The notes under the pieces were generated by a model. That model was not told the origin of the DNA, searched no databases, and saw only the letters and a program-made list of their open reading frames with translations. A program made the position numbers and the translations under genes. DNA of 40,077 nucleotides from Thermococcus sp. (lineage in GTDB: Archaea > Methanobacteriota_B > Thermococci > Thermococcales > Thermococcaceae), in contig JALTBN010000011.1 of the NCBI GenBank assembly GCA_027075325.1, positions 1 to 40,077 on the forward strand. The letters are read 5' to 3'. Positions 25,539 to 33,974 of the stretch are shown here, piece by piece; positions within the stretch are counted from its first letter, which is position 1, and every line of letters starts with the position of its first letter.

Positions 25539-26141
25539 TCAGGGCTTCTGAAGGGTTATCCTGCCGTCCTTGACCTCCATCGTGTAGAAGCCCGTGCCAC
25601 CTTTGGGGGACTTCTTAACCCTAAGCAGGTGAACCACGTGGGAGTCCGTTATCCGTTCCATTGTGTCTACAACATGGGTTGAGAGATTCTCGAACATGGC
25701 CACCTGCCTTGAGGAGACGTTCCTTTTATCAATTGTCATCACCAGAATTAAGTTCTTCTCCTGGACGAGGCCGGCCAAATCCTCAAGGAAGAGGTAGACG
25801 CTCTTCTCGTCGCGCTTCAGGAAAAGGGAATCCAGACGTATGGCCGCTATAACCGCACCTTCCTGGAGTCTTCTGATAACGCGGAGGAGCTCATAGAGCC
25901 TATCGGTGTCGATGTCCCTCCCGAGAACAAGCAGCTGGACGTCGTCCAATTTTTTTATGCAGCTCTTCACTTCAGGTGTGCCCTTAGGCACCACGACAAC
26001 CATAGGGACTTTACCCCTGCTCTTTTCCACCATTTGAAGGAGGACACCAGTGGTTATCTCCCCCTCCATCTCGACCAGCAGCACATCCCCCGATCGAATG
26101 GGACCAAGAAGGTCACTGAGCACAGGAAGAGCGACCTTCAC
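25539..26141 (-). CDS. RecA/KaiC-like protein lacking a clear Walker A motif
   Basis: The protein of about 200 residues (VKVALPVLSDLLGPIRSGDVLLVE...) has the strand order of a RecA-like fold: VPMVVVVPKG, VQLLVLGRDI, GAVIAAIRLDSLFL (Walker B position) and LILVMTIDKR. The P-loop is absent, so it is probably a degenerate partner of the KaiC-like ATPase in front of it. GTG at 26141 is preferred because GAGGTGAG precedes it; ATG at 26162 would overlap the upstream gene. The two genes overlap or abut and form an operon. Function is unknown; regulatory roles are usual for archaeal KaiC-like pairs. Confidence 0.7.
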   Translation of the reverse strand: MKVALPVLSDLLGPIRSGDVLLVEMEGEITTGVLLQMVEKSRGKVPMVVVVPKGTPEVKSCIKKLDDVQLLVLGRDIDTDRLYELLRVIRRLQEGAVIAAIRLDSLFLKRDEKSVYLFLEDLAGLVQEKNLILVMTIDKRNVSSRQVAMFENLSTHVVDTMERITDSHVVHLLRVKKSPKGGTGFYTMEVKDGRITLQKP

Positions 26142-26151
26142 CAACCTCACC

Positions 26152-26880
26152 TCATGATACATACCTCTCATACAGCCTGTCGGAGTCATAAACCTCAATG
26201 CCTGCATCCGTGAAAGCGTAGGGTCTTACATCTTCATCAAACGGACTTCCCCTAAACTTTGTCACTTTGATGCCTTTGATGGTCTTGCCCCCGACATCAT
26301 ACCTCCTCAGCTCTATAACGCCGCTGGTAAGGTAATCTTCAATTCCGAAATTCCCGGATTCTCCTATATCAGAGGTGATAATAACCGTGGCGTTGTAACG
26401 GGAAAAGAGCTTGATGAGATCTATAAAGAGACGCCGGTATGTAAGCTCGTCGTTTACCGTGAGGCGCAGCATAGTTATGGGATCAACTACAACCCTAGAT
26501 ATCCTGTGCTCTTTTAGTCTCTGCTCAATGGCGGTTATGAACTTCTTAAGGCTCTCGGCGAATTCCGCATAGTGGACGTCTTCAAAGATGTGGGTTTTCC
26601 TGCCAACAGGGGTTGCGTCTATCCCCATGAAATGGGGATCCTTTAGGTCAAACCTAAAGCCTTTCATATCCTCCTGCACCATATCAAGGGACTCTTCCAG
26701 AGTTATGTAAAGGACGTTTTCTCCCCTTCTCACACCCGCCATCAGAAACTGGATCGAGAGTGTGGTCTTTCCAAGGCCTGGCCCACCTTTTACAAGATAT
26801 GTCCTGCCCGGTATGAACCCTCCTTTCAGCATCCTGTCAAGACCGGGGATGCCGGTTGAAACTCTCTCTTTGATGTTCAT
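26152..26880 (-). CDS. KaiC/RAD55-like RecA-superfamily ATPase
   Basis: This 242-residue ATPase starts MNIKERVSTGIPGLDRMLKG, the standard KaiC-domain opening. Walker A is GGPGLGKTT (about 31-39), a TLEESLDMV motif follows, and Walker B is RVVVDPITML. The C-terminal KGIKVTKFRGSPFDEDVRPY is also typical of archaeal RAD55/KaiC proteins. It binds and hydrolyses ATP and its partner is unknown. The ATG at 26880 with GGTGGAGAG upstream is the family start; the frame extends further upstream but that part is not conserved in character. It leads an operon with the degenerate paralog. Confidence 0.85.
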   Translation of the reverse strand: MNIKERVSTGIPGLDRMLKGGFIPGRTYLVKGGPGLGKTTLSIQFLMAGVRRGENVLYITLEESLDMVQEDMKGFRFDLKDPHFMGIDATPVGRKTHIFEDVHYAEFAESLKKFITAIEQRLKEHRISRVVVDPITMLRLTVNDELTYRRLFIDLIKLFSRYNATVIITSDIGESGNFGIEDYLTSGVIELRRYDVGGKTIKGIKVTKFRGSPFDEDVRPYAFTDAGIEVYDSDRLYERYVS

Positions 26881-27046
26881 GCTCTCCACCACATGTTTTT
26901 TTTTTTCGTTGGAGGTTAAATAGTTTTGTGTGAGGTTTAGAACAATTATGCCCATCTGGATGCAGACCCACCGTGGGAGGCTGTAATTGGACATTGAAGA
27001 TGTTTAGTAGTAAGAAGTAAGAAATAAATGGAATCAAGCGTTTGTT

Positions 27047-28363
27047 TTACAACCTCCTCATCGCCATCTCAGCCGCCACCGTTATTGGGTCAATCGTCGG
27101 GCTTATCGGCGGGGCGTAGGCAGTCTCGAGGTAGGCTACGTCTTCAGCAGTAGCTCCCTTCTGGGCCAGGGCGGAGAGCGTCATTATCCTGCCCCAGACG
27201 CGCTCGCCGCCAACCACCTGCGCACCAATGAGCTTTCTATCAGATTTCCTGAAGATGGTCTTGACGGTTATCGGCTTTCCTCCAGGATAGTACTCGGGCT
27301 TGGTTGAGCCTTTGAACTTGCCGACCGCTATTTCGATGCCATCCCTCTTGGCCCTCTCCTCGGTGATTCCAAAGGTGCCTATTTCGAGGCCGAAGAGCTC
27401 CGTTATGGCGGTGTTGAAGACGGGCCTGAAGGACACGTCCTTCCCGGCTATGTGCTCGACCGCGACTTTAGCCATCCTGACGGCCGAGGTTCCGAGCTGG
27501 CTGAGGATTCTCTTCCCGGTAACGGCATCAATGACTTCGGCGCAGTCGCCTATCGCATATATATCCGGGTCGCTCGTCTGGAGGTGCTCGTTGACGACTA
27601 TGCCCCTGCTAACTTCGAGGCCGGCCTTTTTAGCGAGGTCAACGTTGGCCCTGACCCCTGTGGCGACCAGAACGAGGTCTGCGGGAACTTCCTCATCGCC
27701 GATCTTAACGGCCTCAACCGGGCTGCCGACTATCTCGCTCACACCGACGCCGAAGCGGAAGGAAACGCCGTGCTCCTCCATCTCGGCTTGGGCGAGCTTT
27801 GCGGTGTCCTTGTCCAGCATCGTGGGCATGAGCCTGTCCAGGAGCTCGACGACGAGAACCTCCATGCCGAGCTTCGCGAAGGCCTCAGCGCCTTCAAGGC
27901 CTATCAGGCCAGCGCCGATAACCACCGCTTTTTTCGGCTTCCTCTTGGCGATGTAAGCCTTTATCTTCCTCACGTCGTCGAGGCTTTTGAGGGTAAAGAC
28001 CCCCTCGTTCTCGACGCCCTTTATCGGGGGGACGAAGGCCTTCGAGCCGACGGCCAAGACGAGCTTGTCGTAGGGGACTTCCCCTTTATCGGTGACCACG
28101 ACCTTCCTCTCGCGGTCTATCTCCTTAACTTCGGTGTCAAGGAGCATTTCAATCTTCTGCCTCTCGTAGAACTCGTTTGGGAAGACGATTACATCCTCTG
28201 GCTTCTCAATCGTGCCGCTTATCACGTGCGGCAGGGCGCAGGGTGAATACTGCATCGTTGGCTCCTTCCCAATGACGGTTATCTCGGCCTTTCTATCGAG
28301 CTTGCGCATGAAGAGGACGAAGTTGCTCCCGGCCGTACCAGAACCGACAACGACAACTTTCAT
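27047..28363 (-). CDS. NAD(P)H oxidase / CoA-disulfide reductase
   Basis: This 438-residue flavoprotein has an FAD-binding site at the N-terminus (VVVVGSGTAGSNFV), the redox Cys in SPCALPHVI, an NAD-binding site in the middle (AVVIGAGLIGLEGAEAFAKL), and a second FAD motif (IYAIGDCAE). A C-terminal dimerisation domain ends GATAEDVAYLETAYAPPISP. Thermococcales homologues reduce CoA disulfide and oxygen or sulfur species with NAD(P)H, linking to redox defence and sulfur metabolism. The ATG at 28363 has GGTGGT upstream and the TATA box CTTTTATACC. The 3' end is duplicated as a relic upstream of the subtilase. Confidence 0.9.
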   Translation of the reverse strand: MKVVVVGSGTAGSNFVLFMRKLDRKAEITVIGKEPTMQYSPCALPHVISGTIEKPEDVIVFPNEFYERQKIEMLLDTEVKEIDRERKVVVTDKGEVPYDKLVLAVGSKAFVPPIKGVENEGVFTLKSLDDVRKIKAYIAKRKPKKAVVIGAGLIGLEGAEAFAKLGMEVLVVELLDRLMPTMLDKDTAKLAQAEMEEHGVSFRFGVGVSEIVGSPVEAVKIGDEEVPADLVLVATGVRANVDLAKKAGLEVSRGIVVNEHLQTSDPDIYAIGDCAEVIDAVTGKRILSQLGTSAVRMAKVAVEHIAGKDVSFRPVFNTAITELFGLEIGTFGITEERAKRDGIEIAVGKFKGSTKPEYYPGGKPITVKTIFRKSDRKLIGAQVVGGERVWGRIMTLSALAQKGATAEDVAYLETAYAPPISPTIDPITVAAEMAMRRL

Positions 28364-28468
28364 GAGCACCACCGGAGAGAGAAGGGGAGTGGGGTATAAA
28401 AGGGTTAGCTCAGCGGTACGTTTTTTCACGTGACTCGACTTTGAACCTCCTCGATATAGCTGCAACAG

Positions 28469-28543
28469 CTACCAGCCGTATGTATTTATTGTATCCAGCA
28501 CAAAGGGAAATGCTAAGTACACAGCAATATCCTCCCATTTCAT
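28469..28543 (-). pseudogene. 24-codon remnant of a membrane-protein paralog, with ribosome binding site
   Basis: GAGGTGG is followed by an ATG and 24 codons beginning MKWEDIAVYLAFPFVL, then TAG. It closely matches the start of the paralog at 29726-30247 (MKWKGIAIYSASLFLL). Translation would end after one hydrophobic segment. It is most simply the stump of a fourth array member, but a functional short membrane peptide is not excluded. Confidence 0.6.
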
Positions 28544-28565
28544 GCCCTAACCACCTCTCCTGACT

Positions 28566-29090
28566 CTATTCCTTCTCAATTGCTGTGAATGCCTCGTAAG
28601 TTAAGTACCCGCCAATAATGGCGGGTAATAGGCATGTGAAAACATGCACCGGCTCAGGAGACTTCAGAGCTATCGAGATGTTGGCCAGCCACTGGAACCC
28701 CCACAGCTCTCTCGTTGTTTCTGCAGGATACATGAGTTCCTTTCCCTTCGTTGAGAGCTTCCGCTTGAAAATCAAAACTGCAATCGGGAACATCATGAAA
28801 GCAAGGTACACTTCGACTATGCCCAAAATGGGTTCCCACCTTCCAAAAATCAAGCCCAGCATCAGGAGAAGCGCAATAAACATCCCTAACAAAAGAAAGA
28901 TGATCCTGCTCTGAAACTCTTTGGCCTTCCCGGAGCTTCCAAGGGCTATAAGGATTAACCAAGGAAGGAGAACTGCTAAATTGGCCAAAAGAACGTAAAT
29001 ACCTCTTAAGACTCCAAAATAAGAAGTAAGGACAGTGGAGATAAAAATGGAAAGGATCCCACAAATCAACAGTTTTATATGTCTATCCAT
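28566..29090 (-). CDS. five-TM membrane protein, tandem paralog A
   Basis: This 174-residue protein (start MDRHIKLLICGIL) has about five membrane segments and little else. A conserved patch before the last segment reads FQWLANISIALKSPEPVH, matching YQWIAVGVLAIKSSEPMR in the next gene upstream. The family is unknown to me. ATG 29090 is preferred since GGGGGGC precedes it at the same spacing as in paralog C; ATG 29132 has no such site. Part of a leftward array that begins with a secreted CARDB-like protein. Confidence 0.7.
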   Translation of the reverse strand: MDRHIKLLICGILSIFISTVLTSYFGVLRGIYVLLANLAVLLPWLILIALGSSGKAKEFQSRIIFLLLGMFIALLLMLGLIFGRWEPILGIVEVYLAFMMFPIAVLIFKRKLSTKGKELMYPAETTRELWGFQWLANISIALKSPEPVHVFTCLLPAIIGGYLTYEAFTAIEKE

Positions 29091-29113
29091 TTTACTGCCC
29101 CCCACTAGGTTTC

Positions 29114-29695
29114 TCAAGGAGTCTCTAAACATGCTTCATGTTCATTCCTGTTCTCCCCGCTTCTCATTTTAAGTCCTGTAAGGCCCAAAATTACAAAATA
29201 CCCACCAGCTAAGCCCGGCAGTAATGACAAGAGTATTCTCATTGGCTCACTGGACTTAATGGCAAGAACCCCCACAGCAATCCACTGGTAGGCCCAGAAA
29301 TATTTAACCTCCCTCGTGGGGTAAGTGAGGTGTTTCCCGTTCCTTTCTCTTTTTCTTTTCGCCCAATAAAGAGGAAGTATAAACATCAGCGACAACATCA
29401 AGAGCACAGCCATTATTCCCAGGGCTTTCTCCGGATCATGATAAACACCCACAATTGCTCCCAATAACCCCAGAAGCAGGAGGAGAGAAGTTAAAACGAT
29501 AAACCTCAGCTTAAAGTCGTTCTCTGTGTGCCTTGACCAGAGGGCTATCGTCCCCCAAAGGGGAATGAACATAATATTTACCGCAAGCACATAAAGACCA
29601 CTCTCGGGCCCTTTAACCTCCCCCATGATTAGAGAGGAGACAATGAAGAGAGAAAACCCCGAGAGGAAATTTTTCGCGAAGCTCATCTTCATCAT
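29114..29695 (-). CDS. five-TM membrane protein, tandem paralog B
   Basis: This 193-residue protein has five predicted membrane segments. The central loop is basic (WAKRKRERNGKHLTYPTREV), and the family patch YQWIAVGVLAIKSSEPMR precedes the last segment (LLPGLAGGYFVILGL). It is clearly paralogous to the gene downstream and more distantly to the gene upstream. Starts at 29695, 29692 or 29686 are all possible (M-M-K-M); no strong ribosome binding site separates them. No enzymatic motif is visible. Confidence 0.7.
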   Translation of the reverse strand: MMKMSFAKNFLSGFSLFIVSSLIMGEVKGPESGLYVLAVNIMFIPLWGTIALWSRHTENDFKLRFIVLTSLLLLLGLLGAIVGVYHDPEKALGIMAVLLMLSLMFILPLYWAKRKRERNGKHLTYPTREVKYFWAYQWIAVGVLAIKSSEPMRILLSLLPGLAGGYFVILGLTGLKMRSGENRNEHEACLETP

Positions 29696-29725
29696 CTCTA
29701 CGGTAGTCCCTTACTTTGTTTTTCC

Positions 29726-30247
29726 TCATTGCGATGCCTCTGTCTGCTTTGCTTCGCGGATAGATGCCCTCAACTCCTCAAACATTAAATAGCCCCCAAC
29801 CACCAGCAGTACTGCACTAACTCCTTCAATCCAGTTGTGGGTTGAAATGCCCTCAATAAGAGGATTCAACGAAAAAAACCCCAAAAGAAGCACTCCAAAC
29901 CACCTGAGCCTTGAATCAGCGTTCTCTATTGCTGGTCCCTTCCTGAGGCCATAAGCGACGAGCAGTATGAAACCTGAGAGGACGAGAAGTATCCCCAGGA
30001 GCAAAGCTGTGGCAATAGGCTTGATGACAAAAAGGCTGGCAAGGATTGCAATCAGGTTAGCCGCGAGAAAACCGTTTGCAATTTTCCACACATTTCTATC
30101 TTCCCGTCTGATTAACCAGAGGATCATCGTCCAAACGTACATCACCGAGAGGCTTACGCTGGTTATAGTAAGGGTCACCCCAATGCCCGAGGAGAAATAC
30201 AAAAGGAAAAGAGATGCAGAGTAAATAGCAATGCCTTTCCATTTCAT
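29726..30247 (-). CDS. five-TM membrane protein, tandem paralog C (divergent)
   Basis: This 173-residue protein starts MKWKGIAIYSASLFLLYFSS. It has the same size and membrane topology as paralogs A and B, but the SPEP patch has diverged to LNPLIEGISTHNWIEG. The ATG at 30247 is chosen because GGGGGG lies upstream, as in other genes of this array. A 24-codon stump with the same N-terminus lies at 28469-28543. Function unknown. Confidence 0.7.
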   Translation of the reverse strand: MKWKGIAIYSASLFLLYFSSGIGVTLTITSVSLSVMYVWTMILWLIRREDRNVWKIANGFLAANLIAILASLFVIKPIATALLLGILLVLSGFILLVAYGLRKGPAIENADSRLRWFGVLLLGFFSLNPLIEGISTHNWIEGVSAVLLVVGGYLMFEELRASIREAKQTEASQ

Positions 30248-30260
30248 TTGTTGTCCCCCC

Positions 30261-30914
30261 CTAAGGCCTTCCCAATATCCCATGCCACACTACTCCGTAT
30301 ATAAATCCCAGTGAACCTCCAATAACACCCCCAGCTGCAGCTCCGGTCATGGTGCCGGCCCCTGGAATAATGCTACCAACTAATGCACCAGTTCCAGCCC
30401 CCATAACCGCTCCAGCTACAGTATCTGCAACGATATGTTGAATAACACTGTTCCATTCAACTTTTATCTCCACGTATTGAGTTGTCGTGTATGCAAGATC
30501 AAGTATGCCCTGCGAAGTTTTGACGTATGGATGGCCGTTGTCATAGACTGTGAAGTTCACCTGCACTGGAACTTCAGCCCCTAATAAGTCATTCAGTTCC
30601 AATCCCGTTTCGATGAACCCGCTCTGGGGAAGGACGTCATGGAACTCAAGCTCAAATTTCCCAACTCCTCCTGGTGGAACTGTGTGTGTTATTATCGTCT
30701 TAGTTGGCTCAATGGTCAAATCCTTTGTACGTGATGTCTTGAGTACGTGAGCATCTGTGTCAATGCGAGTTATGCTCCATTGAACGTCAGTAGGATTCGT
30801 AAAGTACACGTCGCATTTCATGTCCAAAGTTAAATCCCCCTTATTTGCCAACAGTTTCAGATTACCGCACTCCATGGATGACCACTGCGTTTTTGCGGGT
30901 TTTACTTCCACCAT
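30261..30914 (-). CDS. beta-sandwich protein with glycine-rich hydrophobic tail
   Basis: The 217-residue product starts MVEVKPAKTQWSSMECGNLKL. It consists of a beta-rich domain with paired Cys (EC...KC), then a C-terminal tail of small residues (AGAVMGAGTGALVGSIIPGAG, continuing to GGVIGGSLGFIYG) that resembles a glycine-zipper membrane hairpin. The domain resembles by eye the last 190 residues of the split secreted protein (VKVNPVNGTELKQVGFEC) and the stump at 31673-31780. No signal peptide is present. GGGGGAAGTA precedes ATG 30914. A pore-forming or membrane-inserting role is possible, but inferred only from the tail. Confidence 0.68.
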   Translation of the reverse strand: MVEVKPAKTQWSSMECGNLKLLANKGDLTLDMKCDVYFTNPTDVQWSITRIDTDAHVLKTSRTKDLTIEPTKTIITHTVPPGGVGKFELEFHDVLPQSGFIETGLELNDLLGAEVPVQVNFTVYDNGHPYVKTSQGILDLAYTTTQYVEIKVEWNSVIQHIVADTVAGAVMGAGTGALVGSIIPGAGTMTGAAAGGVIGGSLGFIYGVVWHGILGRP

Positions 30915-30951
30915 TACTTCCCCCCGTGTCCTTCCCCAACACAACGCTAGC

Positions 30952-31635
30952 CTATTTTTCATGCGAAACTATCACCAACGCCAGTAAGACCATCCACGCG
31001 AGGGGGGCGATGATTTGAGGTAGCATACATACTGCATCAACACCTGTTTTGACAATAACGTAAATAAAAACATAGGGCCATGCCGATATTCTAAGGATAT
31101 CCTTTTTAGTTCTCAAATCCCTGTATCGCCAGGATATTTTCGCAAAAATCACAAAAACCGCTATGCATGTCAAGACGATGAAAATTTTAACTGTTGTGGA
31201 CATAGGAGAACACTTCAACAGCTCCAATGTAACCGTCAGAATAAAAGCAGAATCCGCAATTAGCAGGAACAGTCTTTTCCTCCGGTTTAGATGCAAGACT
31301 TTATGCACCAGAGAGTCAATCCAATCCCTTTCCTTAAGGTCAAGGTATAACAGGAACCAAAACACCGGAACACCAAGAAGAACAAGTAGCTTAACTAGTA
31401 GAGGAACTCTCAAACTTGTGGCTACTACAAATCCTATAAGCAAAAAGAAGAATCCGAAAAATACATCATTCTTGAATCTCAACAACAAAAGAATCATAAC
31501 CACAAGTGCCAACGGAAAAACTACTAGGGATGTTATATACTCGACGGGTATATTCTCATAGTTTAAAATGAAAGTTATTCCGGAATAAAAGAGAAATAGA
31601 AGGAAAAAGGACTTTTTCAAGCCCAAACCACCCAT
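30952..31635 (-). CDS. multi-pass membrane protein
   Basis: This 227-residue protein (start MGGLGLKKSFFLLFLFYSG) has about seven hydrophobic segments and a basic cytoplasmic-type loop (HKVLHLNRRKRL). I recognise no family. GGGGGTGA precedes ATG 31635. Its end overlaps the non-coding upstream part of the next frame, so it is probably in one transcript with the beta-sandwich gene. Confidence 0.68.
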   Translation of the reverse strand: MGGLGLKKSFFLLFLFYSGITFILNYENIPVEYITSLVVFPLALVVMILLLLRFKNDVFFGFFFLLIGFVVATSLRVPLLVKLLVLLGVPVFWFLLYLDLKERDWIDSLVHKVLHLNRRKRLFLLIADSAFILTVTLELLKCSPMSTTVKIFIVLTCIAVFVIFAKISWRYRDLRTKKDILRISAWPYVFIYVIVKTGVDAVCMLPQIIAPLAWMVLLALVIVSHEK

Positions 31636-31672
31636 AATAATCACCCCCTCCATTCAGTTATCAACTTCTCTT

Positions 31673-31780
31673 TCATCCAATTGGCAAGCCTTGCTCCAGA
31701 ACTACTGCCCATTTTAAACTTGCACACTCATAACTCACTAATTTAAGTTCAGTCTCGTTCACTGGCTTCACCTCCACCAC
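31673..31780 (-). pseudogene. stump of a beta-sandwich domain gene
   Basis: A 35-codon frame (GTG at 31780 to TGA) encodes VVEVKPVNETELKLVSYEC and a short tail. It matches VKVNPVNGTELKQVGFEC in the split secreted protein and VEVKPAKTQW-SSMEC in the neighbouring gene. It is too short to fold alone and most likely remains from deletion of a third copy. Confidence 0.6.
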
Positions 31781-31795
31781 TTAGAGTTTTGTAAA

Positions 31796-32158
31796 TTATT
31801 TAGGTTTATTGTAGAGAATGACAACATAACTTGAAGCCGTTATTATAACTCCCCATATTATCCCAAGGGAAATCGATAAAATTCCATTGTCTGTAATCTG
31901 ATAAATCCCAAGAATGTCGCAGGTTACTATAATTAATCCCAATACTGTCATTTTCTCCCCTGAAATTTCTGGACTTCTGTATTTTCTGAAGTATGATGCT
32001 AACAGTATTAAAACGCCCAAGAAAATCTGAAACTTAATAACTTCATCTGGATTAACAACTTTGTAGGTCATAAAAATAGCAAAAAACACCAAAATCAAGG
32101 AAAGAAAGGAATAAATAAATACTTCTCTTTTTCTTTTTAAGGAGTTTGCAGTTACCAT
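31796..32158 (-). CDS. small four-TM membrane protein
   Basis: This 120-residue protein has a basic N-terminus (NSLKRKREV) and four hydrophobic segments, starting with VFIYSFLSLILVFFAIFM. It lies six bases after the end of the split secreted protein, with GGGGTGAT before its ATG, so it is likely cotranslated with it. The family is unknown; an accessory membrane partner of the surface protein is plausible from position. Confidence 0.65.
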   Translation of the reverse strand: MVTANSLKRKREVFIYSFLSLILVFFAIFMTYKVVNPDEVIKFQIFLGVLILLASYFRKYRSPEISGEKMTVLGLIIVTCDILGIYQITDNGILSISLGIIWGVIITASSYVVILYNKPK

Positions 32159-32164
32159 TTAAAA

Positions 32165-33148
32165 TCACCCCAAAACTTTATTTTTAATTTTCCCTATTAC
32201 TATAGGTCCAATGAAGTCCCATGCTAGTTTTGCTGTCCTCGGAAGCTCCACTAATTCTCCAAGCACAATTGTCACACCCACATTAACCCCCACATCACCT
32301 ATTACATCCTTGTCGTCCTGCTTTATGTTTATTATGTCTGTGTCTGTAAATGTGACATCATCCCCGCTTTTTGGAGATATTGTGTAGTTAAGTGCCACCA
32401 GAACATTGGCTCCAAAAAGATCATATTCAAGAGTTCCCAATCCAGCATGTGCTGTATTTTCGAACGTTATCACCCCAATCTTTGACGCGTTTATAGCCTC
32501 TGGGTATTTTACTACCCAAGCATGCTCTAGAGCATCTTTTAGGTCGCGATTATTCACTGACCATTCTTTGACGCTTACAATGCTTATTCCGACGCTATTT
32601 TGAGCGGGATTGTAAACAAACGCCTTGCACACTAATGTAGCGGTGTACTCACCACGGTTCCAGTTGAATTCTGGATCATCACACTCAAACCCCACCTGCT
32701 TCAATTCTGTCCCGTTCACTGGATTCACTTTCACCTTCACTTCACTCCAGTGCTCTTCTCCTTCCCCGTTGGGTTTGCCGTCATAATTGTCGAGGAAGAG
32801 TTTAAACGTGTGGTTCCCCACGCCGTAAACCGTGTAGGAGAAGGTGATGTTCTTACCACCCACTGGAACCCTCCCCTCTAAACCGTTAATCCTCTTGATG
32901 ACTGCTCCATTCCCATCCTCAACGAAACCACTGAGTGACAAAGCAGTATTTTCAAAGTTCTCAACATGAACCGTGAACCACACTGTCCCACCACCATCAA
33001 GCTCCCTCGGGAAAGCCTCCAAAGAGACGGCAAACTGCTGGTTAGGGCTCCGCTCCAGAATACGATCCTCCCAAGAGCTGTTACCACAAGTTACCTCGTA
33101 CTCATGCCAGCCTGGATCAAAACCAAAACTCATAAGACTGGTGTTCAA
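32165..33148 (-). CDS. C-terminal third of a split secreted CARDB-like protein
   Basis: This frame encodes about 320 residues: the end of one CARDB-like beta domain (SFGFDPGWHEYEVTCGN), a further beta domain (PVGGKNITFSYTVYGVGNH), the Cys-bearing domain (ELKQVGFECDDPEFNW...ATLVCKAFVYNP) and a hydrophobic C-terminal segment (VGVNVGVTIVLGELVELP). It opens only at a TTG that lies within the stop of the preceding frame. It is best read as part of one gene with the two upstream frames. Confidence 0.6.
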   Translation of the reverse strand: MNTSLMSFGFDPGWHEYEVTCGNSSWEDRILERSPNQQFAVSLEAFPRELDGGGTVWFTVHVENFENTALSLSGFVEDGNGAVIKRINGLEGRVPVGGKNITFSYTVYGVGNHTFKLFLDNYDGKPNGEGEEHWSEVKVKVNPVNGTELKQVGFECDDPEFNWNRGEYTATLVCKAFVYNPAQNSVGISIVSVKEWSVNNRDLKDALEHAWVVKYPEAINASKIGVITFENTAHAGLGTLEYDLFGANVLVALNYTISPKSGDDVTFTDTDIINIKQDDKDVIGDVGVNVGVTIVLGELVELPRTAKLAWDFIGPIVIGKIKNKVLG

Positions 33149-33957
33149 AGTTCCCCTGCTGGAAGAGTAACCCTCTTAAACGAGGCGAGCTCCCCATCAA
33201 TAAACAACTTGACCTCCCTGCTGGTGGAGTAGTTCAGATCGTTCCTGAGCAGAACGTTAAAAACAGCCCCGGCACCGTTAGAAGGATACTCAGGGGAGTG
33301 TGAAACCTTGAGTATCTCCACCCCATACCTGTCCGACACCAGTATTTTTCCGCCGTAAGTAGTGCTGTAATCCCCGCTCTTAAAGACCCCCCAGTACGAG
33401 TACTCCCCATTGCGAGGATACGTTATGTTTTTAACAGCCTCCAAGTACGATCCACCCCCAGAAACCCGAGCATAGCCACTTACACTAACCAAGCGGCCCA
33501 CACCATTCTCATCGGGCACCGAGAAATAAACGGTCCAATAACCATTAATAGGGAGCAGATCTCTGTTCTCAACGTGGACTCTAAAGTGAACAGTATGCCC
33601 AGGAGATATCATCGAGGTGGACGGTTCAATCCTGAAAACAACGTTCGGGGCGGTGTATGCGGGGCCCACCGTCTTCGAATACTCCTCGGTTACCTCGAAG
33701 GTTCTCGACCCGGACTCTGCACCCAGTCCACCAGTGCCCTGAAGACGCACATCACCAGGAGACGAAAGCGGGGTCGGACCATCAGTGGACGAGTAAACAA
33801 CACTCACACTACCAGTAATCCTCAGACTCTCAAAACCAACCCGAGCACTAAATTCAGGACTGTTCCAGACCACAATCCCATCCGAAGGACTAATCACACC
33901 CACTTTCCCCGCAGCTTCGCCATTAACGTCCTTCACCGTTACCATCACATTGCTCAC
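33145..33957 (-). CDS. middle third of a split secreted CARDB-like protein
   Basis: This frame encodes about 270 residues of beta-sandwich sequence, with typical CARDB phrases: ISPGHTVHFRVHVENRDLLP, NAVFNVLLRND-type pattern (GAGAVFNVLLRNDLN) and VKLFIDGELASFKRVTLPAG. The last of these is cut off mid-domain by a stop. It has no ribosome binding site of its own at its GTG and no signal peptide. The sense of the domains continues smoothly into the next frame if one base is added. Confidence 0.6.
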   Translation of the reverse strand: MSNVMVTVKDVNGEAAGKVGVISPSDGIVVWNSPEFSARVGFESLRITGSVSVVYSSTDGPTPLSSPGDVRLQGTGGLGAESGSRTFEVTEEYSKTVGPAYTAPNVVFRIEPSTSMISPGHTVHFRVHVENRDLLPINGYWTVYFSVPDENGVGRLVSVSGYARVSGGGSYLEAVKNITYPRNGEYSYWGVFKSGDYSTTYGGKILVSDRYGVEILKVSHSPEYPSNGAGAVFNVLLRNDLNYSTSREVKLFIDGELASFKRVTLPAGEL

Positions 33958-33974
33958 GGTGTTCCCCTCCGCAC

